From Planctomycetota bacterium (GTDB taxonomy: Bacteria; Planctomycetota; UBA1135): a stretch of 16,199 nucleotides of DNA. Where the stretch lies: assembly GCA_014382465.1 (NCBI GenBank), contig JACNJP010000186.1, forward strand, positions 1 through 16,199, read 5' to 3'. The translations under genes and the position numbers were made by a program. Below, in pieces: positions 15,385 through 16,199 of the stretch (position 1 is the stretch's first letter; each line of letters starts with the position of its first letter). The notes beneath the pieces are model-generated. The model made no database searches, was not told the origin of the DNA, and saw only the letters and a program-made list of their open reading frames with translations.

Positions 15385-16199
15385 ATGGCCGTCCACCCTC
15401 CCGACCGATTCTGGGCCGCGCTGGCCCGCCCCTGCCTGGTCCTGGGCCTGGCGCTGCTGACCACCTTCGCCTGCGTCAGCAACCGCGAGGACGTGCCCGC
15501 CCAGGGCTGGTGGGCCGGCTTCGGCCCGGTGATCCCGCACGACCAATTCCCGGCCGACTGCTCGCTGTGCCACACCGGCCAGGGCTGGCAGCAGATCCGC
15601 GAGGACTTCGAATTCGATCACGCCGAGGTGACCGGCTTCGCCCTCGAAGGGGCCCACCAGGGCGCTCAGTGCCTGCGCTGCCACAACGACCGCGGCCCCG
15701 CGGCGGACTTCGCCGCCCGCGGCTGCAGCGGCTGCCACGAGGACGTCCACCTGGGACAGCTCGGCCCCAACTGCCAGGACTGCCACGAGCAGCCCGACTG
15801 GCGGCCGCGCGGGATGATCAGCGAGCACTCGAGGACGCGCTTCCCGCTGGTCGGCGCCCACGCCGCCACCGCCTGCCGTAGCTGCCATCCGGCGGCCGAG
15901 CTCGGCCTGTTCGTGCCGACCGACACCGAGTGCCTGAGCTGTCACCGCGAGGACCTGGCGCGCGCCAGGAACCCGGACCACCTGGCCCAGGGCTGGACCG
16001 ACGGCTTCGACCGCTGCCACATCCCGACCTCCTGGGGCGGCGCGGCCTTCAACCACCGCTGGTCGCCCCTGACCCGCCCCCACGCTTCCCAGCTCCGCAA
16101 GGCCCTCCACGCCGGAGGCACCTACGCCGGCACCGCCCCCTGCCCCTTCGCCCGCCCCTCGGCCCAACTCACCGCCCCCCGCGCCCCCGCCCACCTCGC
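15385..16199 (+). CDS. Probable lipoprotein multiheme cytochrome c, C-terminus off the window
   Basis: The first 271 residues are present. An N-terminal hydrophobic segment ends LALLTTFAC with Cys30 as a plausible, slightly atypical lipobox cysteine, so outer-membrane anchoring is likely. Six intact CXXCH motifs follow: CSLCH (59), CLRCH (96), CSGCH (114), CQDCH (130), CRSCH (164), CLSCH (183). They are arranged in the same triheme module as the 24-heme cytochrome (EFDHAEVTGFALEGAHQGAQ, then CxxCHEDVHLGQL). At residue 208 FDRCH is a one-base-degenerate motif. From about residue 226 the repeat pattern is still traceable (NHRWSPLT, GGTYAGT, PAHL) but its Cys residues are lost. It starts 2 bases after the barrel stop. 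It would be the terminal cytochrome on one face of the outer membrane. Confidence 0.85.
   Translation, partial: MAVHPPDRFWAALARPCLVLGLALLTTFACVSNREDVPAQGWWAGFGPVIPHDQFPADCSLCHTGQGWQQIREDFEFDHAEVTGFALEGAHQGAQCLRCHNDRGPAADFAARGCSGCHEDVHLGQLGPNCQDCHEQPDWRPRGMISEHSRTRFPLVGAHAATACRSCHPAAELGLFVPTDTECLSCHREDLARARNPDHLAQGWTDGFDRCHIPTSWGGAAFNHRWSPLTRPHASQLRKALHAGGTYAGTAPCPFARPSAQLTAPRAPAHL
16006..16020 (+). other. Degenerate heme motif FDRCH
   Basis: The codon TTC (16006-16008) stands where the repeat calls for TGC, giving FDRCH instead of CDRCH, a one-base difference. The context GWTDG-FDRCH-IPTSW is the usual surrounding of a heme motif in this repeat family. One heme is probably lost, or the base is a sequencing error. 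Confidence 0.7.

Overview
This is a very GC-rich window (about 70% by eye) from a Gram-negative, double-membraned bacterium. A sulfatase, a tandem DUF1080 (3-keto-disaccharide hydrolase) protein, a secreted SGNH hydrolase, an outer-membrane beta-barrel and large multiheme cytochromes together suggest Planctomycetota or a nearby lineage (Verrucomicrobiota or Acidobacteriota are possible). That placement is inference, because there is no rRNA or phylogenetic marker. Coding is dense. No gap between genes exceeds about 130 bases, and I see no tRNA, rRNA, CRISPR array or insertion sequence.

Left block (1-5176, all on the minus strand). Read in the direction of transcription it holds an AI-2E-family membrane protein, then iorA, iorB and an ADP-forming acyl-CoA synthetase that runs off the left edge. 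The last three overlap (4 and 16 bases) and form a clear 2-oxoacid module. IorAB would oxidatively decarboxylate an aryl- or branched-chain 2-oxoacid to an acyl-CoA, and the synthetase would convert that to the acid plus ATP. This IorA lacks the usual C-terminal ferredoxin domain.

Middle block (5255-9040). A secreted sulfatase has been broken by an internal, frame-changing deletion. It is followed by an exported protein with two DUF1080 domains, and then by a convergent, exported SGNH hydrolase. This is a small accessory set for polysaccharide or glycan breakdown.

Right block (9169-16199, plus strand). This is the most interesting part: four genes coupled by 4-base overlaps or a 2-base gap. 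They encode (i) a membrane flavoprotein that fuses a two-cluster ferredoxin domain, a thioredoxin-reductase-like FAD/NAD(P) module with an apparently permuted segment order, and a cytochrome-b-like membrane part with two His-x13-His helices; (ii) a membrane-anchored or periplasmic cytochrome with 24 intact CXXCH motifs in a triheme repeat; (iii) an outer-membrane beta-barrel with an N-terminal SH3/FlgT-C-like domain; and (iv) a probable lipoprotein cytochrome built from the same triheme module, cut by the right edge. Together they look like a complete trans-envelope electron conduit, from cytoplasmic NAD(P)H or ferredoxin to the cell surface or the reverse. It resembles porin-cytochrome systems in logic but has a different inner-membrane entry module. 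Several heme motifs are each one base away from intact, and the last ~140 bases look unusually C-rich and degraded.
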